From NCBI RefSeq assembly GCF_954871325.1, contig NC_088775.1, positions 85,103,561-85,167,560 on the forward strand: DNA of 64,000 nucleotides. Reading direction: 5' to 3'. This DNA comes from Gordionus sp. m RMFG-2023 (taxonomy: Eukaryota > Nematomorpha > Gordioida > Chordodea > Parachordodidae). Under the pieces are notes generated by a model. It worked only from the letters and a program-made list of their open reading frames with translations. It was not told the origin of the DNA and did no database searches. The position numbers and the translations under genes are program-made. This document shows, one piece after another, positions 36,457 through 48,754 of this stretch; the first letter of the stretch is position 1; every line of letters begins with the position of its first letter.

Positions 36457-38334
36457 TTCATATATTATAATGTTTCGATGATTTATAAGGCCCTAAAATA
36501 TGGATATTTTTAAGGTTAATTACATAATGCTAAAGCCCTACCAATAGAAAATAACAATTTAAAAGAGATGAGCAAAATATCACATTATTAAGGTAGTTGG
36601 ATAATGCTACATGTATTGCTGTGCGCTTTCTACACCCACTAAATAAGAGGCGATAAAAGCCAATTCCTTAAACTCCATGGTCCTCTCCTATTCCTACCTC
36701 TTACTTTCTACTTGCTATTGCCGTTGTTCGCTTAGAAATTGGTTTTCTTCACACAAAAATTTCGGGTAAATAGATTTCATTTAATTCAATAAAAGCAATA
36801 ATAATAATATTCTGCCAAAAACGACCTCTTTATACGTAATTCAATATAAATAACATGACTCATTCTGAGCCACACAATCCAAAGTCAAACCAATGCTCCA
36901 ATGTTAACAAACTAAATTATTGCATGTGATAAATATAATAAATTTATAAACAAAAACATATATATCAAATAAATATAAAAAACGCCAAACATGACATTTG
37001 CCACCTCTCTAATTAAAATTGATAAAAAAGTAAATTCACTTCAAATTATCAGCTGGATCGTAACTAGGATCCTATTATAGAACACCTGGACGAGAGAGAA
37101 CAAGGATCTTATAATTTTTTATTATGATCTGAAATGGTATCCAACGAACTAAAATTGCATAATTCGTTTTCTTTATCATTTTTGTTGCAAATAATCGGAT
37201 TTAAACATGAATTAGGTAATAAATAAAAATATACCACATAACATATCTAAATTAGGTAAAATTAATCTTAATTTATATAATATTAGCATTAAATTATACA
37301 ATATTATCATAATTTATAATAATCATAATCATAATTATTTTTGGATAATAATTTATTTAATATTTGTCAATGGCATCAGCAGCAAGAATTTTCTTAATTT
37401 TAGATAGAATTATTTTCTTACTTTTGCTAATGTTAGATTTTTTTTAAATGAGCCTCCTCAAGTTGAAATAGCTATCTACGCCAGTCTGTGATTATTATAA
37501 TCAAACTCAATATTTTAATACAATCAAAAAAAATTAAAATTGTACGTGTTCCTAAAATTTTTAAGGGTTATAAAAACAGAAGTCTAACCACAACCCATGA
37601 AAACTGAACCGGACCTATGTAATTTATTTTTTAATAAACATGAATCGAATCGAACCTTCCTTTTTTTAAACTTATATGAGTTAATTGAGAATATATAACT
37701 TTATATAACCGCTTAAACAGGTTCATATAGTTTTTTTTATAAATTTAAATATAAAAATTTATTTTTAATATTGTTATCTTATATCTCTAACATTTATTTT
37801 TTTAGTGTTATCTTTTTCAATTTATTTTTCAAGGCTACATATTATATATTTACCAAGTAATTTGTTTTAAAAATTTTTTGTTAAAGATTTTATAACACTA
37901 TTATGTATTATGGAATATGCTATTCAAACTACTAAAAATTATAACAATAATAATTAATAATAAAAATTTACTGATGATTAAGTGCATTTAAATAAACAAT
38001 TTTTCAAAATTATCTTACGCCTAAGATGAGATATTTCAATCTTCTAATAGATTAAAATAAAATAAATTAAAAAATGCGGAGCAAATATTAAATATATGGC
38101 TCAAATTTCGAGTGACATGTTGAGCGCTTCAGGATCTTATGAATTTCTAGCTTATATAAATAAAAAATTTACATTGAGATAACCTAGATACTTTAATCTA
38201 TCGTTTTTCCAATAGTACATTGGAAGACCATTATATTCAATTGATATTTAGCCATTAGGTGCTTAAAAAAATGGCCAAGACAGAATCAATTGGAAATATA
38301 CTTATTCTGAGAATGAAAACTCTAATTTACGAAG
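36457..38334. other. Intergenic, ITPA upstream flank
   Basis: No exon or definable repeat recognised. A less AT-rich patch at about 36610-36740 could be the ITPA promoter area, but no specific site can be named. Confidence 0.4.
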
Positions 38335-39740
38335 TAGGAAGAAAGGGAAAATATATGAATAAGAAAGATAAGGGGAATGAAAAGGGTAAAGAAAAAAGAA
38401 AAGGAAAATAAAAAGGTGGAAGAAAAGGGAATAGGGAAGGTAATAAAAAAGGGGATATGGAAATAAAATTAGTAAAGTAAAATGGAAATGGAAAGAAAAA
38501 AAGAGCGAAAGAAAAAGAAAAGTGTTAAGAAAAGGGGGAAAAGTTAGAGAAAAAGGAAATTAAAAAGAAAGGGGAATCGAAAACATGGGGGAAAAAAGAA
38601 AGTGAAAGGGGAAAAGAAAGGGAAAGGTAAACGTGAAGAGAAAATTGAAAGGGGAAAAAAATGAGAGAGAAAAGAAAAAGATTGTAAAATGAGAAAGGAG
38701 AGGTAAGAGGGAAGAAAAGGGAAAGGAGAAGGAAAATGAAATAAATATGAGGGTAAAGGCAAAGACAAAGCGAAATGAAAGGACAAAGAGGAAAGAAGGG
38801 AAAAAATAGAGAATTATAATAAGAATAGATAAAGAGATAAAAGGAGAAAGAAATGAAAAAAGGAAGAGGAGATAGGAAAGAAAATTGGTAGAAAAAATAA
38901 GGAAAGAAAAATATGAAAGGAAAAAAAGGGGGAATGGAAATAAAAGAGGAAAGGAAAGGGAAAAAAATAGGGAAAAAAATAGGAAAATGAAAAGGAAAAA
39001 AATAGAAAGAAAAGTAAAAGAAATGATGGGGAAAAAATTAAAGAAAAATAGAAAGAGAGAGAAAAAGGAAATAGGATAGAAGAGCGAAGATGAATGAAAA
39101 AAAGACAATGAAAACAAAAACAAAAAGGGAAAGGAAGAGTGATAGAAAGAGAAAATGGAAAAAAGGAGAGAAAAGTGGTAGAAAAGGGGAAAACTAGAAA
39201 CGAGAAAAGGAAGGGAAAGGTAAAAATAAGAGATAGAGGGAAAGGGGGGGGGTGAGAAGGGGCAGAAAAAGTAGAGAAGGAAAAGATAAAGGGCAGGAGA
39301 AGGAACGAAAGGAAGAAAAAGGGGGAAGAAAAGAAGAGAAGAAAAATATGAAAGGGAAAGAAAAGGGGAAAGAAGAGAGAAGGGAAAGAAAAAGAACAGG
39401 GAAAGAAAGGGCAGGAAAAAAAGTGGAAGTAAAGGAAAAAGATAATAGAAGAAACAAGGAAAGGGAGGGGGAATTGAAAGGAAAAGAAGAGAAGAAAAGA
39501 AAAGAAAAGAAAAGAAAAGAAAAGAAAAGAAAAGAAAAGAAAAGAAAAGAAAAGAAAAGAAAAGAAAAGAAAAGAAAAGAAAAGAAAAGAAAAGAAAAGA
39601 AAAGAAAAGAAAAGAAAAGAAAAGAAGTAAATAAAAAAAGGTAAGGAGAATTATAAGGTAAAGAAAAGGAAAAGCGAAAGAAAAAATAAAAGCAAAAAGG
39701 AATGGGAAAGGAGATAAAGGTCAAAGAAAAGAGGGAAAAA
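38335..39740. repeat. 1.4-kb polypurine (A/G) tract
   Basis: The + strand is almost wholly A and G for about 1.4 kb, with only scattered T and very rare C. Blocks of ggaaa, gaaaag and aaagggg alternate without a fixed period until the perfect pentanucleotide array at 39495. The long open frames here on both strands are low-complexity (Lys/Arg/Glu or Phe/Ser/Leu) and are not genes. Confidence 0.95.
39495..39624. repeat. Perfect (AAAAG)26 microsatellite
   Basis: Twenty-six uninterrupted AAAAG units inside the polypurine tract. Confidence 0.95.
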
Positions 39741-40189
39741 TATATCGGTTTCCTTACAATATATCCCATAAATATCTATTTGAAACTATTCTCTAGCATA
39801 AGTATTGATAAATGATTTATGTTAATTATGCTAGTAAGAATTAATAGTTGGCCAATTTACATACGTTATAACAATAATTTTTCATAAATATAAATAGTCA
39901 AAATTTTTAGGAACTTTGAAAGAACTCATAAACTATAAAATGAAATCAATCCATCATAATATTGTATGTTAAAACCATGGTTGCCAGATCTCCCGCTTTT
40001 GCTGTAATTTCCCGATTATTTAATTTACGTTCGACTCTCTATCAATGAGGGTAGAGAGTGAAAGCAATATCAAATGCGCCTACAAAAAAAATATAAGATG
40101 AAGGCAAGAATTAAAAATTAATCTATAGAAAACCTATTTTTCATTCGCGGTGAAGTCGTGAGTAAGATGAGTCATGATATTAATTTAGA
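39741..40189. other. Intergenic stretch before the retroelement fossil
   Basis: AT-rich at first, then less so from about 39975. The latter part may belong to the fossil that follows, but nothing specific can be assigned. Confidence 0.4.
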
Positions 40190-40650
40190 AGATAATGAAA
40201 AAAATTAATTTGGAGAGATAATATTACGTTCGAAGAAAGGTTATCATATTATAATGATAGAATTATTATCCCCGGTAAAAGAGGACCGTTTGCCAGTCAT
40301 TCATCAAAAACAATCTGATATGGTAGGAGTGATAGGATTATGCCGATGCTATATTTTTGGGCAAATCTTGATCGTGACGGTGAAGATTTTGTTAATAGCT
40401 GCAAGAGTTGCTAGGGAAAATCGGGAGCCGGAGAAGTGTCGTTAAACAATTGGAACCTCCCTCCCTCCTGACCTAGAAAACGAATCCACATTAATGACAG
40501 GCCCCATTTCTGGAAAGTATTGATTAAATTGAGTATATGCCTTCACCAGGTGGGTTGAAGTTGCAATTTTAACGCATATTAATTCGGCGAGTGTAATAAA
40601 TTATCTGCGAAATTATCTTGCTAGATTTGGATTACTTCGTTATATTGTTT
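40190..40650 (+). mobile_element. Ty3/gypsy-type retroelement fossil (integrase part)
   Basis: Decayed fragment of a gypsy-like LTR retroelement. The parts in order are traces of the integrase zinc-binding (H2C2) region at about 40200-40440, then the beginning of the integrase catalytic core at about 40460-40650. It is clearly broken, with several breaks, and truncated. I see no LTRs, primer-binding site, gag or reverse transcriptase near it. Decay and the absence of ends suggest an old insertion. Confidence 0.7.
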
Positions 40651-41071
40651 TAAATTTCTTTTTAGAAATAATATAAAACATTTTAGTTAGGTCCCATACA
40701 GCCCATAGGCTCAGGCAGTAACTGGCTGGCGATCTTTCGGGGCAACGAGAGGGATAGGCAGTCATCCGAGTAAGATAGACGTGGTGGCCTCTTCCTCCTT
40801 CTCTTCTTGTACGAGTTTCTGTTTTTATTATTTCTCTGAAGACCTTGCCCCCTGTTGTTTCCTTTCCTTCAATTTTCAAATTCTCGAACAAACTTGCATC
40901 ATTATCGTGGTAACTTTTCTCTTCGATGTTAAACTTTCTGAGACGACTACGACAACTTTCTTCTTCGACACGTCTCTCCTCTAACCTATGGGTGAGTTCG
41001 TGAACGCGGGACATGATCATGAGCACTACTACGATAAAAATGTTGGAAACCTGACCAGATAAATCTATCAA
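40640..41071 (-). other. Unassigned open frame beside the retroelement fossil
   Basis: A 143-codon minus-strand frame with less AT bias than its surroundings. It has a short hydrophobic segment near the N terminus and a charged, Glu/Arg-rich, probably helical middle. I recognise no family. Its position next to the gypsy fossil suggests part of the same or another old element rather than a host gene. It may be chance. Confidence 0.2.
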
Positions 41072-42516
41072 ATATTTTGATTACTCACCACAACTCACCA
41101 AGACGCATTAAATCAGTGGAAATTATCCATGAAGGAAAGGACCAAATAAAAGTATTATAAACACAGAAAAGTTGAGGGCCGTTTAATATAATCAAGAGGG
41201 GATAGAAAACGAAAGAGATGGCATAAAGAGACTGTGGTTCAGAGTAAAATTGAGATATCAAGCATGCCGATCAACTTAAAGATGCTCACGCTTGAGTAAG
41301 GCAAATACTATTAGATGGGAGAGGTCGATCACGTAAAAGATAAAGAAAAGACTTTAACAAAGAGCTTCGAAACACCCATTATGTTATTATGACGAATTTA
41401 ATTTGTAATTAATGTATAATTGATTGTTTTTTTTGATCAAAATATATTAACGTAATTGATTGTATCTATTTGAATATAAAAAAGCGATTCGATTAACATT
41501 CATTCAATTTTTAGATACCAATTAATATACTTGAAATTCGTTATTATTTTTCTATCAACTCTTTTGACTATCTAAACATTTTAATAACCTTCATAAAATC
41601 TTAAATTGGCCACAATCAGTTGAGAAAACGTAATTCTGTAGCTTATTTATAACTTAAACATGTTTTTTTTAAAACTAATTTTAAAAATACCAAAATTTTG
41701 CAAGAAACAAAGCGTCATATTTTCCATTTGTTTATAGAATGATCAAAAATTCGATTATTTTTAGTGCAAAAATGTAAAACTATATTTAAAAAAAAAAATT
41801 CGGGCTAGGCCAAGAAATAATTTTTATTTTGAGCCGTGGCTCTTCGGAACACATTTTGAAAAATTAGTTGAGGATTGGACTAATTTTTTATAAAAAATTA
41901 GCCACCACTGAGATTCGAGGAAACTTAGATAGTAGTCTCAAAACACAGCTAGGGCTGATTGTTAAAATTTAAAGAAGGATCTACGATTCCCAATGATTTG
42001 TAATTTTCTACCTAAACTCTCACAAGAAGTAGCCAAGGGAACCTGATTGGTAGAAATAACTATTGAGGTGAAATGTAAATCTGAAAGGGAGTAGTATTTT
42101 CTGATTTTCGATCATTATAAACGGATCAATATTTGAGCTGGAGAATTGAACAAATAAAATCCCATATAAAACGTTTTTCTATAAACCAAAGAATATTTGG
42201 AAAGTTATCGATTTGTTGTCACAAGAAAAGGATAAGTGAATGGGTTATAGGAAATTTTAATAGTTAGTCGAATCCAATTTGATCATGATTATAAAATTAA
42301 TTGCTGTAGTGATTGAATCGCCCTTTAGAAAACAAGCAAACTAGACCACATTTGCCATTAGTCGAACTCTCTAACACATTTATATTTAAAAAATATTTAA
42401 GTGATTTTCTGACATAAAGTTAACAGTTTAACATAAATTTTTAACATTTATGCAAAATAAGGAAAAATTGGTATCTTTCCAGAATGGAGAATATTTAAAA
42501 AAAATTTTTTTAGTGC
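41072..42516. other. Intergenic, no recognisable gene
   Basis: Mixed-composition, possibly ancient repeat-derived DNA. No domain or splice-supported exon recognised. Confidence 0.4.
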
Positions 42517-42949
42517 CTACCTTGTAGGCCTATTCAAAAATAATTCCAATATTCGATTCGATTGATAATCGAATCGAATAATTACGAATACGAATAATAA
42601 ATTATTTGTTTTATCTGAATACGAATAATCATTTATTCGATTCGAATAAAACGAATTATTCGTAATATTTAATAAATTGTTTAATAAATCTAACATTTGT
42701 CATTTCTATTTGTTGACCAGCCAATCTGACAGGTGATGTGTTTGCGTTTATAAAAATTCTAGCACAAATTTAAAAAATTTTTATTTGCCACATTTTTGAA
42801 TATTTAAAAAAATTTTATTTGCCACATTTTTTGAATCTCAGGAAAAGTTTATTTTTTGAATCTCATAATATATTATATTAAAAATTTACACACACCAGAG
42901 GTATATAAAAATATATTACATCTCTACAATAATTATTACTAGCCTAATT

Positions 42950-44976
42950 ATGTTAAAGGAGAATGCTTCTGATGAAATTATGCTTGATGTTGAAGATAAG
43001 AAAATTTCCTCACAAAAGAAAGCAATCATATAGTATCAATATCAAATCCTTAAAGACGGTGAAAAGGCTGCTTGCAATCATTGCAAGTATATTATAAAAT
43101 GTAAAGGCAAAACAACATCTCCTCTTATTAATCATTATAATAGGTTTCATTCACACCTTAGTAAAAAAAATAATAAAATTGACATTTTTTTAAAGTCTAC
43201 ACCAAATTCTTTAAAAAAAATTAAAGGATAATTTATTAAAATTATTTATAAATAATAATATATCTTTTAAAATTATTAATTCAAATGATTTTAAAAATTT
43301 TATAAGTGATCTTGATTGTTCTGTAAAATCAATATGCTCCAATACTCTTAAATTGCACATGTATAATACATTTGCAGAAAAAGAACAGTTGGTAAAGGAA
43401 ATAATATCTAAAAATCAAAATCAGATTATTTTTTCATCTGACATTTGGACTTGCCCAACACAGGTTCCTTTTTTAGGGCTAACAGCCCATTTTATTGATA
43501 ATAATTTTAAAATAAATAACATAATTTTGGATGTCAGTCCAATAAATGAAACACATTCAAGTGAAATATATTTAAAGCCTTTGTCAAAATAATTAAAAAT
43601 TATAATTTAGAGAATAAATTTTTTTATATAATTTTAGATAATGCAACTAATAATAAAACATTTATTGATACATTTTCTTTAAAATATTTATTAATAAAAA
43701 TAGGCACATCCGATGCTTTGCCCATGTAATTAATTTAATATCAAAAGAAATTTAAAAATTTTTAGATCCTTCAATTCTAAAACTAATGTTAAACGGCTCG
43801 TTTTGAGCTGATTTTTAAAAACGGCTAACTCAATATTTTCGCCAGAAAACATTGACTAAGCCTCGAAATTTCGATACTATATGTCTAAACCTTTCCTCCT
43901 TCTATGAGCAAAATTTTCAGGTTTGCATAATATTTTTCTGGATAAAAAACTGAGTTAGCCGTTTTATAAAAATCGGCTTAAAACGAGCCTTTTTCTAAAA
44001 CTAAGAAACATTATTAGAATGATTCATAATTCCCGTAAAAAACTAAATTTATAAAAAATATATGTAGTTCCCTATATCCTCCCCTAAATTTTTTAAAACC
44101 ATTATTGGATTGTGAAATAAGGTGGAATAGCATCTACCAAATGATTGAAAGGGGCTTATTGTTAAAGCCTGCTATAACAAAATTAGTTGAAGTAATAACT
44201 AATATTAAAATTCTTCAAGAAAAACAAATATCAGAGGTAAACTAAAATTTATAATTAGGTAATAATATTATACTTTGATAACATATAGGAAGAATGGGAG
44301 GATCTTATAAAAATTAAAGCTATTCTATTGCCTTTATATGAAACTACAAATATGTTGTGTGGGGAGAATTATCCTACTTATAATTTGGTTATACCTTATT
44401 ATATTTTAATTGAACATCTAAAAAATGAAAAACTTGGTTTCCATAAATCCTTTAACAATAGTTTCAAAGTAGCATGTGATAAATTGTTGGGCTATTATAA
44501 TTTAACTGCCGATGATGCAATAATAACCACAATATTAGATCCTAGGCTTAAAGTAGAATATTTAAAATCAATATCTGTTGATTATGATATATCCAAGTTA
44601 ATGGAGAAATTTAAAGAGATTTACAATAGATATACAGGTATTTAATTTATCCCCATTTAAATATGATTTTATTTTATAAGCTCATAATTATAACTGTCAA
44701 ACAAATAAGGATAAAATTTAAAAAAACAAGCTAGACATTGTTTTTAAACAAAATAATATTCAACTGTGTGAAATAGATTTTTATCTGAGTGAACCAAGAG
44801 CAAAGAGTGATACTGACCCTTTAATGTGGAGGAAGGCAAATGCATATCGGATCCCTATACTCTCGAAAATGGCAAGGGATTATCTATCTATACAAGGAGT
44901 TGGAACTAATTTTTTGTCAAAACGCATGTCATATAAGGAAGAAAATATAAGAAAAACTCTTTGCCTCAAATTATAA
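42950..44976 (+). pseudogene. hAT transposase remnant (BED finger, core pieces, dimerisation tail)
   Basis: Frame from ATG 42950 has the BED zinc finger CNHCKYIIKCKGK...LINHYNRFH, with one in-frame tag after AII near 43030. A second block (43353-43592) reads QIIFSSDIWTCPTQVPFLGL, the conserved start of the hAT catalytic fold. A third (44328-44645) reads ADDAIITTILDPRLKVEYL. The tail (about 44800-44976) reads DPLMWRKANAYRIPIL and YLSIQGVGTNFLSKR, the hAT C-terminal dimerisation region. Frameshifts, stops and the foldback insertion make it non-functional. Some gaps could be short introns. Confidence 0.85.
43790..44008. repeat. Foldback repeat (copy L) inserted in the hAT element
   Basis: Nearly full-length main-subfamily copy, starting 'gttaaacggctcgttttgag' and ending 'cggcttaaaacgagcc'. 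It interrupts the hAT transposase remnant, so it arrived after the hAT element. Confidence 0.88.
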
Positions 44977-45272
44977 ATTAAATTAATATACATTTTAATT
45001 TTGTTTATAACTTGATTATATATTATTTATTACATATTATTATAATTTTTTCTGTTTAAAATCAAATTTGTAATAAAAAAATTTATCAATATATTTGAGC
45101 ACAATTTATTTTATTAAAAAAATTAATTCGAATTATTCGAATCTAATACAAATCGTAGATTTTATTATTCGTACGAATTCAAATAGTAAATTATTCGATT
45201 CGTTTAAAAGAATCGAATATGAATAATGCACTATTCGATTCGAATTCGTTTTTGAATAGGCCTACTCCCTAG

Positions 45273-45759
45273 TATTCGTTAATTCCAAAAGGAACCAAAA
45301 AAAGTAACCAATTAGAAGCGAAAAAACAATAGAAGTGTGAATGTTTAGTGCTTTAACCCTTTTGGTTGATGGTTTATAGAAAATCACATTGGCAAATTAA
45401 AAAAAAATTGCCAAGATTGACTTGACGTAATTCTAGAACAAAAATTAAAGCACTGAATATTTTGAAACTAATGTGTGGTGCCTATTAAGCAGTTTTTCCA
45501 GTCAATAAACAAAATAAAAACTATATCTTAAGTATTGGATTTCAATTTGCAATAAAAAAACGAATTATAGTTTTTGTAGATATTATTTCTTTCCATTTTA
45601 TTTATAAGATATCAGAGATTTGGAAAGCCCACCTGTTTTTTTGTAAAAATTTTCTGACCATCTCATTTTTTCCTTATAGCAATTAGGGCACTTATTTTTA
45701 TATATTCTTTATGGCTATCTATTTCCATAATAAATTTTTCATAAATCATTTGTATATTG
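45273..45759. other. Intergenic, no recognisable gene
   Basis: Flank of the hAT element. Nothing supported. Confidence 0.4.
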
Positions 45760-46423
45760 ATATCAGACCTGCAAGCTAGGTCCGTATATTAAATTTTAGA
45801 AAATATACCCATGCCAGGCCTGAAAATTTTTTTTTTAAAATATATCCAGGTCTGATTTTTTTTTAATATACCCTGGCCAGGCCAGACTGTCTGTTAAGAA
45901 AAAAATTTAGACCAGGGTATGGAACTTTATGTTGTGGATGAATCACAATTCAGGAAATTAAGTATGTTGTCAGGCCAATTCACAAGATGAGGGAAAACTA
46001 TATAAAAGACTATATTAATTAAAGAGGTTTTATAAATATTAGTTTTATTTTTATAAATATCAATTTTATTTTTTTATAAATTCAATATATTATTCTCAAA
46101 ATATTAGCTTTATCATGCATTTTTTTAAATACAAATTAAAATTATCACTAATACAATATATTATTTACACAAATTTTTTATAGTATCAATTTGTAATATA
46201 CTAAATAACTGTTTAGAATAAAAAAGATAAAATGTGTAATACACTTATTAAATGATACTTGCTGAAACTTACCGAATAGGTTAATTTTTGTATACACCAG
46301 GTCAAATATAATTCAAAAAAATATGGGTCAGGCCCAAAATTATTAAACTCAGGTCAAGTCATAAATTTTTTTAAAAAAAATCTGGGCTGATCCATGTAAA
46401 TGACACCTCTACAGGTCTGATAG
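45760..46423. mobile_element. Small non-autonomous element with TCAGACCTG ends
   Basis: The ends 'tatcagacctg' (from 45761) and 'caggtctgata' (to 46422) are inverted, with TA on both sides as in TA-targeting Tc1/mariner-type elements. Internally, 'ccaggcctga'/'ccaggtctga'-like words repeat near the left end, and 'gggtcaggccc', 'aggtca' near the right. No ORF. Confidence 0.5.
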
Positions 46424-47407
46424 ATATATATTAGGATCACATCATAAGGAACTTGTTTTTCGTAAAATATAAAGTAATAATCATATTGTAATTTATTTTA
46501 AAATAGTATTAACCTAAGAATATAACACATTCATATTATGAAGCATTTGACAAATTTGTATATTTAGAGGAGCTTGTATATAATAATTTGTTTTCCTATT
46601 TATTTTTATTAAAAAAATAATTTCTGTTGTCATTATTTTCTGAATTAGAACACTTTGCTCATAAAAATTATAAATGATAAGTCAAAACATAAGTATTGAT
46701 TTCATCACTTTGATGCCCTATATACAATCATATCAGAGATATTCTAGGGAAACACCCATTGGAAAAAAGGGAAAATCTTCCTAATATTTGCAGGCAAATG
46801 ATAAGAACAATCTATGGATACTGCGAAAAAGAATCTTAAAATACACCAAGCATCATGCTGTCAAAGTTATTTTTATAATTTATTTTACATGATCATATTT
46901 GTAATACATTTTATGATTATTTTGCAATAAAAAATTTTCCAGAAGCTCAATTGCTAAAGTTATTTAAAATTTTATATCATAGTAATTTTAAGATAGATAA
47001 GTATTAAAATGAGTCATCCATAAGACTAGTAGTGTAGGGTTAATAAAAATAACAGCAGTTTAAAAAAATAAAATAAAATTTTTGTGCCTATATATCAATA
47101 TAACCCCCTGTCTATGATATTGATGTTATATATTTAGGAAAATTTTTTAAAAGATTATGTTAACTTTTAAAGTGATAACCATTTAAATTAATTCATAAAT
47201 AGGAAGAGATAAATATTAACTAACTCCAAACCAAGTTAGGTGTTCTAGGGTTAATAAAACAAAATCATACTCTAATAACAATCTAAAATCATTTTACAAT
47301 CATTTAAAATTTTAGGTTAATAAATATTTAGCAATGATTTACTATAATTTTTTAAATATTTTTTTATTAATTTTCACTTTCAATTATAAATATAAAACAT
47401 AATTGGT
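46424..47407. other. Intergenic, downstream of eS7
   Basis: AT-rich. The last part is presumably the eS7 3' UTR. No other feature seen. Confidence 0.4.
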
Positions 47408-48156
47408 TCAATATATAGAGACAACAAACTCAAAGACAACTTCTTTACCAGTCAGCTTTTTGTAGACTTTGGCAAATATATCAACCTATGAAATATTATA
47501 AATTATATATAAGTAAAATAAACATCTAAATATAAAAAGATAGACCTATAAAATATATTACAAACCTTATGTTCAAGTGTTGTTTGCTGATTTTTATCAA
47601 GATGAACTTTGATAAGTCTTGAGCCATCTAACCGATATCGTATTCTTTTTCCAACAATCTCGGCTGGGAAAACTAAATCTCCTAAATATGCTTCCTGGAC
47701 AGATGTTAAAGTCCTACTTCTTGGCCTTTTTTGTTTTGAACCTTTTGATGATTTTAATTTTCTAGTTGGTTTTGGTAAGATTTTGCGATTGGCTATAAGG
47801 ACTACATGTTTTCCACTAAATTTTTTCTCTAGTTCCCGAACTAAGCGTGCTTGAATTTTTTGAAAACTTTTTAATTGAGGCACTGGAACGTATATAATAA
47901 TAACTTTCTTGCCTTCAACTTCAATTTCCTAAAATTTATTAAGCTTACATAAATAAAATTAATCCAACTTTTGCCCCGGATATATGTAATTCTCTTAATT
48001 GAGGTTTGAGCTCAGAATTCATCTCCAATTCTAACAATGCTTGAGATATACTTTGTTCAAACTTATCCGGCTCTTCTCCATGTGGTTTTACTATCTTAGC
48101 TTGCGTAGAATATAACTATAAAACATTAGATGATATTATATTTATATATTTACCAT
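47408..48156 (-). CDS. RPS7: 40S ribosomal protein S7 (eS7)
   Basis: Small-subunit ribosomal protein, complete in four coding exons. Exon 1, 48156-48154, is only the ATG, followed at once by donor gtaaat. Exon 2 is 48115-47969 ([17 protein letters not shown]...[10 protein letters not shown]). Exon 3 is 47928-47566 ([73 protein letters not shown]). Exon 4 is 47485-47408 ([20 protein letters not shown]...). All introns are GT-AG: 38, 40 and 80 nt. The product is 196 residues against 194 in human, collinear throughout. Only the last six residues (VVSIY-type instead of PEYQL-type) differ strikingly. The 5' flank just before ATG is 'ggctggtagattgaaaatc'. No disruption is seen, so this is an active-looking gene, not a processed copy. 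Confidence 0.97.
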
Positions 48157-48719
48157 GATTTTCAATCTACCAGCCGGGAATCAAGATTTGATAGTTAACA
48201 TATGAAATGACATTTTTACAAATTTAATTTAGTTTGGAATATTAAAGGCCAAATATTATATATATTTATTTTAATTATAAAAGTGAATAATGGTTTATAA
48301 TAAACTTAACTAAATATATTTAGCAAACTTATATCATAAATAAGCTAGAAATTCTAATTTTATTGTATACTCTATTTTAAAAATTATTAAAATAATATAA
48401 AATAATATAAAACAATTGATTACAATTTAAATTGACATCTTATATTTTAAAAAAATATATAAAGATAAAATAAGGGCCTTTGTCAGTTTAAAAATATGTG
48501 AACCTTGTATGAATAGAGTTACAAATTATAAAATAAAACATTAATAGATTAAATAAATATACGACGTTATAAGTAATCTAGAAATTACATATATAATTAA
48601 ATTTAATATATATATAGATAATATTAATATAATAGAAATATATTTATGAAAATATGTTATTTTTTTATTTATATATTATGAATTACTATATTCGTTAATT
48701 AGATATGTTTTATAATGTT

Positions 48720-48754
<35 letters not shown>

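Larger units (their letters stand above)
42525..45264 (+). mobile_element. hAT-superfamily DNA transposon, decayed
   Basis: Terminal inverted repeats 'taggcctattcaaaaa' lie at 42525-42540 and, inverted, at 45249-45264. The flanking 8-bp direct repeats differ at two positions (ctaccttg 42517-42524; ctccctag 45265-45272), as expected for hAT target duplication with later change. Subterminal zones at both ends are packed with 'ttcgattcgaat' and 'cgaataat' motifs, probable transposase-binding repeats. Inside on + lie a BED finger, a hAT core fragment, a mid-domain piece and the dimerisation tail. A foldback repeat is inserted at about 43790-44008. Confidence 0.92.

Noticed and set aside
38544-39769. 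Long open frames (up to 191 codons) on both strands
   Set aside because: They are translations of the polypurine tract: Lys/Glu/Arg on one strand, Phe/Ser/Leu on the other, without stops because of base composition.
40254-40445. 63-codon + frame that could be taken for a host gene
   Set aside because: It overlaps the retroelement fossil in another frame and has no independent support.
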